A DNA stretch of 64,000 nt from Onthophagus taurus (GCF_036711975.1 NC_091973.1:930001-994000); one strand, 5' to 3'; shown: positions 11,021-41,400, counted from the stretch's first letter. Translations and numbers: made by a program. The notes: generated from the letters alone by a model not told the origin.

Positions 11021-12169
11021 CCGGGCGTTCAATGTTCCCCGATTTTTGCCCGATGATTCGTCGGGATTTCAGTTCTCAGGAGAGACCGTGCTAGAAGTAG
11101 CGGGGATCAACCATCTTATCTATAATGAGTAAACATTTATTTCTCTTGGTTTCGAGGTGTTACGATTGGGGAATACACGCTGCGGTGTTAAAATGAATTT
11201 CTCTATTTTACGCAAATTTCCGAGAAAACGGTCTAGTTAATTCCCCGCCGGAGGTTTCGTAAAAAACCATAAACCGAATGGAAACTTATGACTAAAACAC
11301 AAAATTTACTTTCAATTTTATAAAAATACATTATTTTTTACGAAAATCCCTGAACTTTTTGTTTCCGATAAAATTCTCTACATATAGTCCAGTTTCTTCG
11401 CGTTCCGGTAATTGCGGGGCGCCTTAATTACTAGGCTCCTACAAACACGTACTTTTACTGACCATAATTTCAATACCACTTCGCTTGACCTTAATGTGTT
11501 ACAAGGTAAAGATAGATAGGAGCGAATTTGTTTTGTAGCGTTAAAGAAATTGAACCAGTAAGAGCGTTATCTCGCAATTGCCACGGTTTACCAGGACAAA
11601 GCCGGTTGTGTAAACCACAACACAAAATTTTTTATACACATATATAAAGTTTCTTACCTTCAAAGTTATCTACAAATTTGGTGATCGATGAATGACATTT
11701 TTAGCACAAGTATTACTTTCACCATTCTAAATAATTTCGCGTATAGACATGCGCGTTACTTTTATCACGTTATAAAAATGCAAATGCGCATCTACAGATT
11801 CGAAAATTATCCAGCGATTAGTCATTTAGGGACTTCCCATACCTTTTTCTTTTTATAAGAATATTTAAAATTATTTACGTCAACTCATTAATACTAATTG
11901 GAATCTTATTCAATTATTACCCATAATTTTAAAAGAATCTTGGAAATTCCAGTTTTAACAGATTAAGTAATTAAAAGATCGTAAATTATTAACTTTTTCA
12001 ACTTGACATGTTTCGATCTTAATTGACCATCATCAAGGATAACAATAAGATAATAAATTGGGCTTCAAGTACTTTGCTCTAGCAGAATTTGGCATTTTCT
12101 CTAATAACCTTTAATTTTCCTACCTTGTCAAGTTCTTAACACTTACAACTTTATCGCTTTCATATCTTT

Positions 12170-12394
12170 AGAGGGCGCTAGGGAAGCTTAAGGTATGCTG
12201 GAAAATGAGGTGTTAATTAGTAGTAAATACAAAATTTCAAATTCTACGACTTACTTATAGCCGGAATACTAAATAAAGTTCATAGCTCGTAAACAAAAGA
12301 GTTGCGACCCTATGTTTATATAAAAAACTTGTGTTATTTTGGCAAGTAGTACATCCTAGTAAAGTTTCCCGATTAAAATCTGAACCACCCTGTA
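12170..12394 (-). mobile_element. Half copy of a TACAGGGTGG foldback transposon
   Basis: This segment matches one arm of the complete element at 33875-34784 closely: the GAGGGCGCTAGGGAAG region, then GAGTTGCGACCCTATG, then GTAAAGTTTCCCGATTAAAA, ending CCACCCTGTA followed by TA. It retains an internal stretch (about 12230-12290) that the right arm of the 34.7-kb copy lacks. The other arm is missing. Confidence 0.65.
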
Positions 12395-13257
12395 TATTAT
12401 ATTTATATTAATAAATGAGCTCATGTTGCAAATTCAATCAGATCAGATTAGTAGTTAATAGTTGCCGAATTCTTTTGATACCTTCCTTCAGGTCCATCTT
12501 TAGAAAGTTGATTTACTTAGGTTCTTATTGTTTTGATAAAGGTCTCAAAATCGTTGTTAGCAAATTGTAGATTTCATCCCAGTTGCCACTAGACTTAAAT
12601 TAATCCTTGCGCTGTTTCATTCAGCTTTGGGCGAATTTCTATTTCCATTGGAACAGAATCATCCGACATTTTGGAGTAACGTGATGTCATTTCAAGCTCC
12701 ACCAAGAAAGGAGATATACTTGCTTTCTTGCTTATTCCATCTTTATCAGACGCATCGCATTTCCACAACACAACGCGTCTCTTGCGAAGTCTTCGGATCT
12801 TCATCTTCAGGGAGAACAGAATCGCTGGAAAGAGGAGGGTGACGTTTAGCTCTCCTAATATGAGTTTATTAATATCATTCAATTCCAATAGCGGCATTTT
12901 TAATACCTACTTAAAATTAAACCCTTTCCGCCATTTATTAAAGTAGGCAACGCCATCTATTACGAGTTTTAGATGATAATGTTTGTGGGACAAATAATAA
13001 AGCTGAAATAATAATAATATATACTTATTATTAATAAATACAAATAAATATGAATTTGTGTTTAATATAAGTTTAGTAATGATTCATTTAGGTATATTTT
13101 ATTTTTAATGGTTGATGTTCCTAAAACATGTTTTAGAGGAGTGTGTAGAGTGAAAATTTAAGTTGGTAGCGGGTGTAACTGTCAAACAGAATCGTTCTAA
13201 AAATGTCAATCCATTTAAAGATTTGATAATAATGTGAAATTGTTCGATTTAAACGAA

Positions 13258-25458
<12,201 letters not shown>

Positions 25459-28400
25459 CATAACGTTTTGTGTACATCGCTACAATTTTTATAAAAAAAT
25501 TCGTTTTCGGTCGGAAAAAGTTAAAAAAAAAAAATAATAATAAAATGAATAATAATTGAAACTAAATTACAGAGGGTTGTGCAAAGTTTTCGTTATTCGA
25601 TGGTCTTTATATTAAAGATCGAATGATTATTAATTATTTTTAAGGTGAAAAAAGTGGGTAATGAAGGAGGAGGAGGACGTACAAGTTTAAATTGCGGGTA
25701 ATTGTCGGTAATAACCACCTAGATAGAGTGGAATTTTTTAAATCATTCACTATATACCTTAAGTACCTAGTAACTGCCATGGTTAAAATAAATATTTGAT
25801 AGTTTGCAGAAAAAATGAATAATATGACAGTTGTGTGTCATTTAGTTTATAATTTTTGATGTTCTAGGTCTATAAAGCTAGAGTCTATATTTAATTTTTG
25901 ATATAACATTTTATACATGACATATTATACATATATATTTATTGTGACGAATAAAAAAATAAAAAACGTTGGTTATTATAGTTAGACAATCGTAACACGG
26001 ACGATGATCAACTTTCCATTTACACAAAAATCATAAGTAGTTAAATAATTTTATATCAACAAAAAAAAACAAAATTAATAGTTATAAATTTGTTGTGTTT
26101 TTAAATCGTTCTTTTTTAATACAATTCCTATTAAATAAAAAGTAGGTAACAAGAGGTAAATAGTTAATAATAATAAGGTTCACATATTTAATAAAAAAAT
26201 TTAATAATAAATTTATAATTTAACGTGAAAGTGTTATCAAAATAAGATGGTTATAAGATTATTTAGAACAAAAAATCTCAATCGTACTGTTGTATTAAGT
26301 AATTTAATTAATTAATAGCGTTTATTGTTGCTAAAAATTAATAATAAGGCTGTGCTTAAATTCTTTAATTTATTGTATAATTAATTTTAAATAAATAAAC
26401 ATCTTATTTTAATCAGCGCTTTAGCTACGTTATAAAAATGTTGTTGAAAACGCATATAATGACAAAAATATGCCTTAATTAAATTTTAAAAATATATAAA
26501 TTTAGTCTGTTATTTACAGTGAAAAATTCACTGTTTAATTATTAATCGTAATAATAGATTATAAATTTTGCACAACGCTCTGTACGACTATAAAAAATAC
26601 AGCAAAAGAAACCATGAAAATAAATAGGAACAACGCGCACACGAAAATGTATTAACTAAAAAAAAAACCGACATGAAAATAAAACGGTTCGTAAGGTAAC
26701 GAGGTTACCCGGAAATTATTTCCACCAATCTAAATCTCCCCCTAAATAATACACGAAATGTCTAAATATTCATATATTTCTAAATAATCTATTTGTCTAT
26801 TTCTCTGTATCTCTTAACTCTTTAAAATTTTAATGTTGTTCATAAATGTTTTTAGAGATTTATTTATTTTCCATTTTTCTTGGATATGGTATCATCAGAA
26901 TATAGAGTAAATAAAAAATAATCAAAAACAACCACTAGATGTCTCGGTATCAAGATTATTGACGAATCTGTTTCGTCCAACGCTTCGACACCGCGACGCC
27001 ATTTTGTTTTGCAAAAAATTCAAAAAATAAGAGATTATTGTTAACGACTCCCATCCACACATTAAAACTAAACTCTGTTTGATAGGGTTTTGGGCGTATT
27101 GCATGAGGTATATTCTATTGATAACATATCCATATTTCTATGATTTCACTTAAAAACAAATTCTAAAAAATCTTTAACACATTTGCATGTAAACAATAAA
27201 TATTAAAGAATATATATGTATGTGAACGTACGACATATATAATATGAAAACAAAAGTTGTTGCTTCTACCTCGTTTTTTATCAAAAGTACATTTGACTAT
27301 TTTGCTGTTGTTGCAAAAAAAGATTTCGTTGACGGAATTGTTTGCCGAAATAGTGAGATGTACGTTTAGTACAACATATAAAACGCAGAAAAAAAAATGA
27401 TTTACTATAATAAAAGAAACAAGAAAATATTCTAAACGAAAAAAAAATTTTAAACAAAAAAAATTAAGAAAAAAAAAAGTTAAAACGAAACGTGTAGTTT
27501 ACGGCGCCTTTGTCCACTGTCGTAAACGGCGCCCCAGCACGTATTTCATATTGAAAACCCAAAGACCAGTGTATGTCTTACTCGTTATATTCCCCGAACC
27601 GAAAAAAAAAACTTGAAAAAAAATGTAATAAAAATAAATCCATGTTAAAAAATTCATAAACGATGAGCGATTGTAGTTTGTAAATCAGAGCACTGAATAT
27701 ATGCACAATGTAAATGTCGTAGTTTAAAAACGGAGTGTTTGTACGTTTATTATTGAATTAAAAATTAAATTAATTAATTATTAAAGAACATGAAGAAAGT
27801 GTCCAATGCAGAATAAGCTAAAAAAGTACGTTTCAGTATTGTCATAGTTATAGATATACGTATAACTGTATTGTTATATTATTACCTTTTTTATTTCCTT
27901 CTTTATTGCGTTCTTATACATTTTTTTAATTATTTAGGTATTAACATCAAATAGGTATTCAAAAAAATGGGTCAATAATCCATTCATTCGATACATTCGT
28001 TTGGATATCTATTCAAATAAAAGTTAACGCTAACTTCTCGGCCGAAGATCCATCGTCACTCATTTTTTATAATTTACATTAAGTGCCTTTAGAAATACAG
28101 TGTCATCTGTCTTAAATAGAAAACGAAATTTCTTAAATAAAATCTTAAAAATTATTTTTTTTATTAAAGAGTTGATTTCACTGTATTTCGTAAATTATTA
28201 CCAATAACAACTGTGATTATGTCTACGGCAGAACACAATTTTTGTCCTCCCAATTATCTTATTTAAAAAATTCTAAAAATCTCGAAAATCCACAAAACGA
28301 GCCTTTAGATGGAAAAATCGTGATACTAAAACACCACATAAAAATGTTGACCGTCATTTAGTGAATAAGGCAAAATAAATTAACATTAAAATTTGAATTG

Positions 28401-29088
28401 ATTTCCCGCCGAGATGTTAACGTTACTTTTTTAATAAAAAAAATTAGTTCTATTAAACTGCTCAAGTAATTTTTGAAAAATAAAAAAAAATGGGAAAAAA
28501 AAATTATTATTTTTATAAATATATATGTATAAACGCTGTATGTATGTTTATGTATAGAAAAAATTGAAAACTGTAAATAATTTATTTAAAAAGAGATTTG
28601 TTGTTCTTATAGTTGAGACTTTGTTCCTATCTCGTTGCATTTTTTATCTTATTCGTTCTAAAAAATAAGAAACAACAAAAAATACCATCTTCACATATCC
28701 CAAAAGGAAACAAAAAAATGTCACTCTCACGGCCCGTAAAAAATTTGATCGAATTATTAAATATTTTTAATAAAAAAAACTTGTTAACTTTTTAAAATTT
28801 CCGTTAAGAAAACAAGCTCTCTCTCTATCTCGCTTCGATCATTTACGGACGGTATACTTCGAATAGGCTTCGAAAAAAATGGCTAATACATACCACTACA
28901 TGTATATGTATTTCAAGATTATACGTGTATGTATATAAATTATACTAATTGTGATAGTTTAATTTTACTTCTGAAATGACAACAAAAAAAAACTGTATGT
29001 TTCTTAATTATTATAACAAAAATATTTGTATCTATGATATTAAATATATAAAAAAATATAATTATTTAAAAGGAAAATAAATAAGGAA
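25459..29088. other. Nf1 3' UTR and intergenic DNA, no gene seen
   Basis: About 3.6 kb of very AT-rich DNA between the Nf1 stop and the convergent SPS2 gene. Many AATAAA-like strings occur. Nf1 transcripts have long 3' UTRs in other animals, so part is likely UTR. One GC-rich island at 27496-27540 has two copies of a TTACGGCGCC / TAAACGGCGCC motif. No coding region is recognised. Confidence 0.55.
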
Positions 29089-29093
29089 TGTTT

Positions 29094-29099
29094 TTTATT
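29094..29099 (-). terminator. Polyadenylation signal of SPS2
   Basis: AATAAA on the minus strand 18 nt past the SECIS element. It fits a short 3' UTR that includes the SECIS. Confidence 0.55.
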
Positions 29100-29116
29100 T
29101 ATCTTAAAAAAATAAT

Positions 29117-29197
29117 AATTCACTCGTCTTTTATCATAAAATCAACAATTCCAACGAACTTTCCTTGATTTTAGTCATCCTCAAGATCGAGTGAATT
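29117..29197 (-). promoter_or_regulatory. SECIS element in the SPS2 3' UTR
   Basis: Minus-strand hairpin starting 29 nt after the stop codon. Helix 1: AATTCACTCG plus TCTT pair with AAGA plus CGAGTGAATT (one bulged A). An internal loop leads to the SECIS core, ATGA (29178-29175) facing TGAT (29136-29133). Helix 2: TAAAATCAA pairs perfectly with TTGATTTTA. The apical part has GGAA, and its unpaired AA lies 12 nt after ATGA. This is followed by a possible mini-stem AGTT/AATT around CGTTGG, as in type 2 SECIS. Every hallmark of a eukaryotic SECIS is present with normal spacing. It recruits SBP2 and the Sec-specific elongation factor to decode UGA as selenocysteine. Confidence 0.9.
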
Positions 29198-29226
29198 TAA
29201 ATTACAGACACTAAATTATAAATGAA

Positions 29227-30564
29227 TTATAAATTGAGTTCAACTTCAATAATTTTTGGATTTTCCACAACCATAGCAGTATTTTCTCCTTTTTCTACTT
29301 CGCCGATAACCCAAGCATCCCATCCATCAAGCTTTTTCAACTCTGCGATATAATCTTCGGCGACATCTTTAGATATTGAAACTAATAACCCACCAGAAGT
29401 TTCCGGTGTGAGTCCCTTCATAAATTTCAGTTTTGTGCCGGTTACTTCAGCGATTTTTGTTACATTCTTAATAACTGGAATTGTATTTATTACGAATTTA
29501 ACTCGATTCTTTTGATGTTTAGCCAAATTCATCGCGTGACCTAACAATCCAAAACCAGTCACGTCAGTTGAACAATGTGCTTTGTATTTGTGCATTAATA
29601 ATGAAGCTAAAAAAAATGTCTAAATTGATGTTAAAGTACTTTTGAGTCATTACCGTTTTTATTTAATCGAGCCATCGATAAAATGGCGTGATTATAAGCT
29701 GATTTAACTTCTTCTAAACTCACAACGCTTTCGATTTTTTTCCATCGCTCGGGATTTTCCGACCAACGCATTGCGTTGCAAGATATTTGGGCGCCTAATG
29801 GTTTCGTTAAAACCAACACATCACCAATTTCCGAATTTAAAGGACTAAAAAAATTATGATTAATTTGTTAACTATTTAATGGGATTTAATTACTTTATGT
29901 ATTCTTTTTCTGTACAAACTGAAGTCGCAACGCCCCCAATTATACACCAAGGATTAATCCAAGCTGTTTGAATCGAAATTTTTAACCCAACTGATTTTGC
30001 ATTATCCTTAAATCCATTAATAATCAGCGGCATGATTACATCGCGTACTTTTTCCGACATTTGCTCACAAACAGAAATTAACATAGTTAAAGAATCAATT
30101 TCGTGGACTCCTGTGGCGTATACATCACTTAAAACGTTCGCGCAAGTTATTTTACCCATCATGTAAGGATCATCAATTAAGGGATAAAAAAAATCGACGG
30201 ATTGAACTAATGATAAACCATCACGTAATGGAATTAAACACGAATCTAAACCTATACCTAAAAAATAACAACTTTTAATTAATACTAGTGTTAGTTCTAA
30301 TTTTAATTGTGATTCAGTATGAGGATGTTGTATATTTTTATTAAACTAACGGGTTTAGTATGTCTCTTAAGACCGCTAAATTTTATTATTACCTATCTTA
30401 GTGTCTGTAACTAAATTTGAATCAGTATTGATTCCCGCCAAAAAGTCCGTTAAGACTTCCTGCGGTACTTTACAGCCTCATCCACGCAAGTCGGAGAACT
30501 TAGTCAACCGGAAATCTTTTTCCAAACCATATTCTTCAGGTAAAAATTGCTTAAACGTTTCCAT
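29227..30564 (-). CDS. Sps2: Selenophosphate synthetase 2, selenoprotein (Sec at residue 29)
   Basis: Makes selenophosphate, the selenium donor for Sec-tRNA, from selenide and ATP. Four exons on the minus strand: 30564-30393, 30257-29894, 29844-29654 and 29606-29227. Phases close for 368 residues counting the UGA, close to the length I recall for Drosophila Sps2 (about 370). Codon 29 is TGA (30480-30478) within RG-U-GCKVPQE, exactly where SPS2 enzymes carry catalytic selenocysteine next to the conserved Lys (Lys32). Downstream blocks are conserved: DFFYPLIDDPYMMGKI, CANVLSDVYATGV, INPWCIIGGVAT, DVLVLTKPLG, STDVTGFGLLGHA and GLTPETSGGLL. A SECIS follows the stop. The usual TGGQT motif before NPW is changed to SIQTA, which is odd. 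Alternatives such as SPS1 with readthrough, or a pseudogene, are less likely given the SECIS and intact frame. Confidence 0.93.
30478..30480 (-). other. In-frame UGA selenocysteine codon of SPS2
   Basis: TGA followed by GGC TGT AAA, flanked by Gly on both sides. Sequence past it is conserved SPS coding DNA for 339 codons. Simple gene callers will miss exon 1 or truncate here. Confidence 0.92.
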
Positions 30565-31748
30565 TCTTTCTCACACTACGTTACGCAATGAACATACGCG
30601 AAGATAACAGATGTTACAAATTTATTAGGTTGGGTTTGTTATTATCGCTTGAATACCCCACGTAGATAATAGATGGCGTCAACTGAATGTCTAATTCGGT
30701 GTGAATGTGATTTAATCGTGTTGAATCAAACTGTTTTTTTTTGACGACCTTGAGTATTTTTAATAGTATTTGTTATTATTGAATGGGAAAAAATGTATTA
30801 AAAAAATTAAAATTTTAAGATTTTTATGTGGTGATGGGGAACGTTTTAAAATAGATGTAAGGAAATGTCAAGGACTTTTTGGTAATACTATTTATAAATA
30901 GAATATAGTTAATTTAAATTGAGGTCCTTAATTCTAAAAATAAAAAAATAGCTTTTGGTTTATTTATTTATTTTTTTTTTTGAAAGAGTTTTATTAGAAA
31001 AAAATCATAATGAGTAGTCGTTTTTTAACTCAGTCTTCTAATATTGGTATGTTTGAAAGTAGGATATTTTGTAGCTTTGTTATACAAAATTTTCCTAAAA
31101 TCGTTTTAGTACTACCCCAGTCACGTTTGCTTTTATTCAAAGTTTACAATATTTATTACGAATGTTAACGTAGCGTAGTGTTTGTAGGCTGAACGCGCTA
31201 AACGTAACCCATACATTTTTTTAAGGATCGGATTAAAACCCACGAATTTATATCACATATGAACTCTTAAAAATCATGACAATGTAACAACGAAAAAACG
31301 ATAAACTGATAAATAGACTTATAATAATCTAGAATAGATCAATAAATTCAAATAACAAAAAACATAAAACTTTGAACTTCAACACATTCAACACATTTTT
31401 ATATATATTATATATATATTCTCACTTTTCGGCAGTTAGGTTATAATATTCCTTTCTTTAAAAACACCTAGATTTTTTGAAAAATTCAAAAATCACTAGC
31501 CACCTCTAAGCTTATTTTTACATCGATATAGAACATTTTAAAAACGTCCATTTTCATTCAACAACAACACTAATACTCCCACAATCTATTCCCCAACCCC
31601 ATTTTTTTATACGAAAGTTATAACTAGGTACAATTCATTTTTACTGAGTGGACGTTTTCAAAATGAAAAGACTTGGTGTGCCAATATAATGTGATTGCTT
31701 TTTTTTGTTAATAATAAGATGATAGTTTGACTTTATTTCATTTCTTAA
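30565..31748. other. Spacer between SPS2 and the SR kinase
   Basis: About 1.2 kb of AT-rich DNA holding the SPS2 promoter side and the likely 3' UTR of the kinase gene. No further gene is seen. Confidence 0.5.
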
Positions 31749-36933
<5,185 letters not shown>

Positions 36934-37428
36934 TTTTTTGAAAGACAACACGCAGACCCCTCTATCGCAGACGCACACAAAACACTATTTTATATTTATA
37001 AAACCCAATAATAGCCGGTAACACTATCAATGCCAAGTTTTATTGGGACGATGTAAAAATGATTTTTCCGATTAAATGGAAACTACAAAGTGCACCTCGA
37101 ATTTGAACTGAGAAGTATTGTTTTTGCGCAAACGCAACCGGATCTCGGCCGACTATACCGGGAACGTCTTTTGTTCAAAGAGTTTTCGCGCGAAATTTAA
37201 AAACAAACATTTTTGGCACACGTTCAACTATTAGCCTACCGACACCGCGGATTCGGACGAACTCAGAAATAATTTTCAACCGACGATTATCGCCACCCGG
37301 TTAAAATAAAACACCAATAGTAAAACGTTATATATCTATCTTTTTTCTTACTCTTTACTTCAAAATAAAAAAAAAATCTTATAAAAATTAACAAAAATCT
37401 TTGAAAAATATTTAATTATTAAACTTAC
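36934..37428. other. Region between the two SRPK first exons
   Basis: About 0.5 kb between the alternative first exons. It should hold the promoter of the membrane-type isoform. No TATA/initiator pair was convincing. Confidence 0.4.
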
Positions 37429-37930
37429 CGTAATGTTCTACTAGAATCGAAAGGTAATTGTTTGTGCCTTTCGACAGGTGAAAGAGATAAAGAAAGATAA
37501 TCAGTAGAAATTGTGTCAGCAGCCAATTTTCTTTTAGAATATTCTTTGTACCCAAATTCGGTACCCGAACGATCGTAATTAGTTCTGCACCTTCTCGAAA
37601 TGAACTCATCATCATCATCGCGGTTGCGATTTTCGACCAGATTTCCCGTTCCGAGTTCGTCGAGATTCGTCGTTTGATCTCCTCCGGTTGTTGTTTTCGC
37701 TCGAAGAAGAAGGGTATTGTCAATATTTTGTTGGTGATTGTTCTCGACACCATCGCGACTGGTCGATCTCGAGGGGGCGCCTCGGCCGGCCGGCTGAAGG
37801 CTGCTGGGGACTTCCGGAGCCAGGATGATGGCGTTTCCGGTCGAAGTACCGTCCGAAAAAATTCTCCTACCGAAAGCGCTCTCGCTGGATCTCGGCGTTT
37901 ATCTCCAGAGACGCCCAACCGATCGGTCAT
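37429..37930 (-). CDS. SRPK: Alternative first exon of SRPK (soluble-type N-terminus), possible frameshift
   Basis: The exon ends at a clean donor (CG|GTAAGT, 37429) and can splice to the exon at 36589. The phase required there is 2. In that frame the last 450 nt or so read as plausible SRPK N-terminus, acidic then Ser-rich (NRDDDDEFISRRC, ADTISTDYLSLSLSPVE, PFDSSRTLR), but the frame has no ATG. An ATG at 37930 opens a different frame (MTDRLGVSGDKRR). The two frames connect if one base is gained at the T6 run (A6 on plus, 37856-37861). So there is an assembly or natural indel, a -1 frameshift, or an unseen upstream exon. The competing frame is also open throughout, so the assignment is uncertain. 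Confidence 0.5.
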
Positions 37931-38406
37931 AATGGCAATGGGACACCGGTTTTGTCACAATGTGTCTCGCCTCGCGACATAGGTATTGCGAAGGGCGTCG
38001 TGGGTCACACAGGACTGTAATATTCGAGCCCTTTTTTCACACCGACGCATGCGTCTGGTAGAACATTGTCCAGAAACCGTTCGATATTCGACCTCTTAAC
38101 TTAGGAATTAAATTGATTTACGAAATACGCATTTATTTAATTTATTTTTATTAAAAAAAAACATCGTATCTCTTTTATTACGCGAATTGCGTTATTAAAA
38201 ACTACTTTACAAAAAATTTATATAAAAAGTTTTTTCAAATTCTTTCTTTTGTTAGTGGGTCTGATTAAAATCAATATATTTTTTTACACATTTACATTCT
38301 TTTAATAAAATTTTGCTTAGTCACCAACTAATGGAGAAGAAGATGTTGTTAACAATTATCTATGAGTCAACCACAACAAAAATTGTATCCGTTTGAAGAA
38401 CGGCTG
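37931..38406. other. SRPK upstream region
   Basis: About 0.5 kb between the outer SRPK start codon and the satellite array. It presumably holds the promoter of the outer first exon. No motif is certain. Confidence 0.4.
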
Positions 38407-41400
38407 AAATCGTTCCTTATATATCTGGGTTAAGATATACACTCTCCAATAAGACGATTTTCATCCTCAAACCGCCGAGGTCGCTTGCGGGCGAGGCGCT
38501 AGATTTGATATATCACCACAAAATCGTCAACCTTGCAAGATCTAGCGCCTCGCCCGCAAGCGACCTCGGCGATTTGAGGCGAAATCGTTCCTTATATATC
38601 TTGGTTAAGATATACACTCTCCAATAAGACGATTTTTATCCTCAAACCGCCGAGGTCGCTTGCGGGCGAGGCGCTAGTTTTGATATATCACCACAAAATC
38701 GTCAACCTTACAAGATCTAGCGCCTCGCCCGCAAGCGACCTCGGCGATTTGAGGCGAAATCGTTCCTTATATATCTTGGTTAAGATATACACTCTCCAAT
38801 AAGACGATTTTTATCCTCAAACCGCCGAGGTCGCTTGCGGGCGAGGCGCTAGATTTGATATATCAATACGAAATCATCAACTTTGGAGGATTTAGCACCT
38901 CGCCCGCAAGCGACCTCGGCGATTTGAGGCGAAATCGTTCCTTATATATCTTGGTTAAGATATACACTCTCCAATAAGACGATTTTTATCCTCAAATCGC
39001 CGAGGTCGCTTGCGGGCGAGGCGCTAGATTTGATATATCAACACAAAATCGTCAACCTTGCAAGATCTAGCGCCTCGCCCGCAAGCGACCTCGGCGGTTT
39101 GAGGCGAAATCGTTCCTTGTATATTTTGGTTAAGATATACACTCTCCAATAAGACGATTTTTGTCCTCAAACCGCCGAGATCGCTTGCGGGCGAGGCGCT
39201 AGTTTTGATATATCACCACAAAATCGTCAACCTTGCAAGATCTAGCGCCTCGCCCGCAAGCGACCTCGGCGATTTGAGGCGAAATCGTTCCTTGTATATC
39301 TTGGTTAAGATATACACTCTCCAATAAGACGATTTTTGTCCTCAAACCGCCGAGGTCGCTTGCGGGCGAGGCGCTAGATTTGATATATCAATACGAAATC
39401 ATCAACTTTGGAGGATTTAGCACCTCGCCCGCAAGCGACTTCGGCGATTTGAGGCGAAATCGTTCCTTACATACCTCGGTAGAAATATAAACTCTCTTAT
39501 AAGAAGACATTTACCCTCAAATTGCCGAGATCGCTTGCGGGCGAGGCGCTGGATTTGATATATCAACACAAAATCGTTAACTTTGCAAGATCTAGCGCCT
39601 CGCCCGCAAGCGACCTCGGCGATTTGAGGAGAAATCGTTCCTTATATATCTTGGTTAAGATATACACTCTCCAATAAGACGATTTTTATCCTCAAACCGC
39701 CGAAATTGCTTGCGGGCGAGGCGCTAGTTTTAATATATCAACACAAAATCGTCAACTTTGCAAGATCTAGCGCCTCGCCCGCAAGCGACCTCGGCGATTT
39801 GAGGCGAAATCGTTCCTTATATATCTTGGTTAAGATATACACTCTCCTATAAGACGATTTTTATCCTCAAACCGCCGAGGTCGCTTGCGGGCGAGGCGTT
39901 AGATTTGATATATCAACACAAAATCGTCAACCTTGCAAGATCTAGCGCCTCGCCCGCAAGCGACTTCGGCGATTTGAGGCGAAATCGTTCCTTAGATATC
40001 TTGGTTAAGATATACACTCTCCAATAAGACGATTTTTATCCTCAAACCGCCGAGATCGCTTGCGGGCGAGGCGCTAGTTTTGATATATCACCACAAAATC
40101 GTCAACCTTGCAAGATCTAGCGCCTCGCCCGCAAGCGACCTCGGCGATTTGCGGCGAAATCGTTCCTTATATATCTTAGTTAAGATATACACTCTCCAAT
40201 AAGACGATTTTTATCCTCAAACCGCCGAGATCGCTTGCGGGCGAGGTGCTAGTTTTGATATATCACCACAAAATCGTCAACCTTGCAAGATCTAGCGCCT
40301 CGCCCGCAAGCGACCTCGGCGATTTGAGGCGAAATCGTTCCTTATATATCTTAGTTAAGATATACACTCTCCAATAAGACGATTTTTATCCTCAAACCGC
40401 CGAGATCGCTTGCGGGCGAGGCGCTAGTTTTGATATATCACCACAAAATCGTCAACCTTGCAAGATCTAGCGCCTCGCCCGCAAGCGACCTCGGCGATTT
40501 GAGGCGAAATCGTTCCTTATATATCTTGGTTAAGATATACACTCTCCTATAAGACGATTTTTATCCTCAAACCGCCGAGGTCGCTTGCGGGCGAGGCGCT
40601 AGAATTGATATATCAATACGAAATCATCAACTTTGGAGGATTTAGCACCTCGCCCGCAAGCGACCTCGGCGATTTGAGGCGAAATCGTTCCTTGTATATC
40701 TTGGTTAAGATATACACTCTCCATTAAGACGATTTTTGTTCTCAAACCGCCGAGATCGCTTGCGGGCGAGGCGCTAGTTTTGATATATCACCACAAAATC
40801 GTCAACCTTGCAAGATCTAGCGCCTCGCCCGCAAGCGACCTCGGCGATTTGACGCGAAATCGTTCCTTATATATCTTGGTTAAGATATACACTCTCCAAT
40901 AAGACGATTTTTATCCTCAAACCGCCGAGATCGCTTGCGGGCGAGGCGCTAGTTTTAATATATCAACACAAAATCGTCAACTTTATAAGATCTAGCGCCT
41001 CGCCCGCAAGCGACCTCGGCGATTTGAGGCGAAATCGTTCCTTATATATCTTGGTTAAGATATACACTCTCCAATAAGACGATTTTTGTCCTCAAACCGC
41101 CGAGGTCGCTTGCGGGCGAGGCGCTAGATTTGATATATCAATACGAAATCATCAACTTTGGAGGATTTAGCACCTCGCCCGCAAGCGACCTCGGCGATTT
41201 GAGGCGAAATCGTTCCTTATATATCTTAGTTAAGATATACACTCTCCAATAAGACGATTTTTATCCTCAAACCGCCGAGATCGCTTGCGGGCGAGGTGCT
41301 AGTTTTGATATATCACCACAAAATCGTCAACCTTGCAAGATCTAGCGCCTCGCCCGCAAGCGACCTCGGCGATTTGAGGCGAAATCGTTCCTTATATATC

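Larger units (their letters stand above)
10817..13257. other. Head-to-head intergenic region between GCH1-B and Nf1
   Basis: About 2.4 kb separate the divergent start codons of GCH1-B and Nf1. It contains the GCH1-B promoter candidate, half of a long-inverted-repeat transposon at 12170-12394, and an open frame of about 100 codons at 12595-12897 (minus) that I cannot assign. That frame could be a repeat fragment. Confidence 0.5.

Noticed and set aside
12595-12897. 100-codon frame upstream of Nf1
   Set aside because: Not identifiable. Plus-strand frames overlap it and it may be an old repeat, so it is not called as a gene.
29227-30564. SPS gene as a pseudogene because of the internal TGA
   Set aside because: The stop is exactly at the catalytic Sec position, the rest of the frame and all splice sites are intact, and a SECIS follows.
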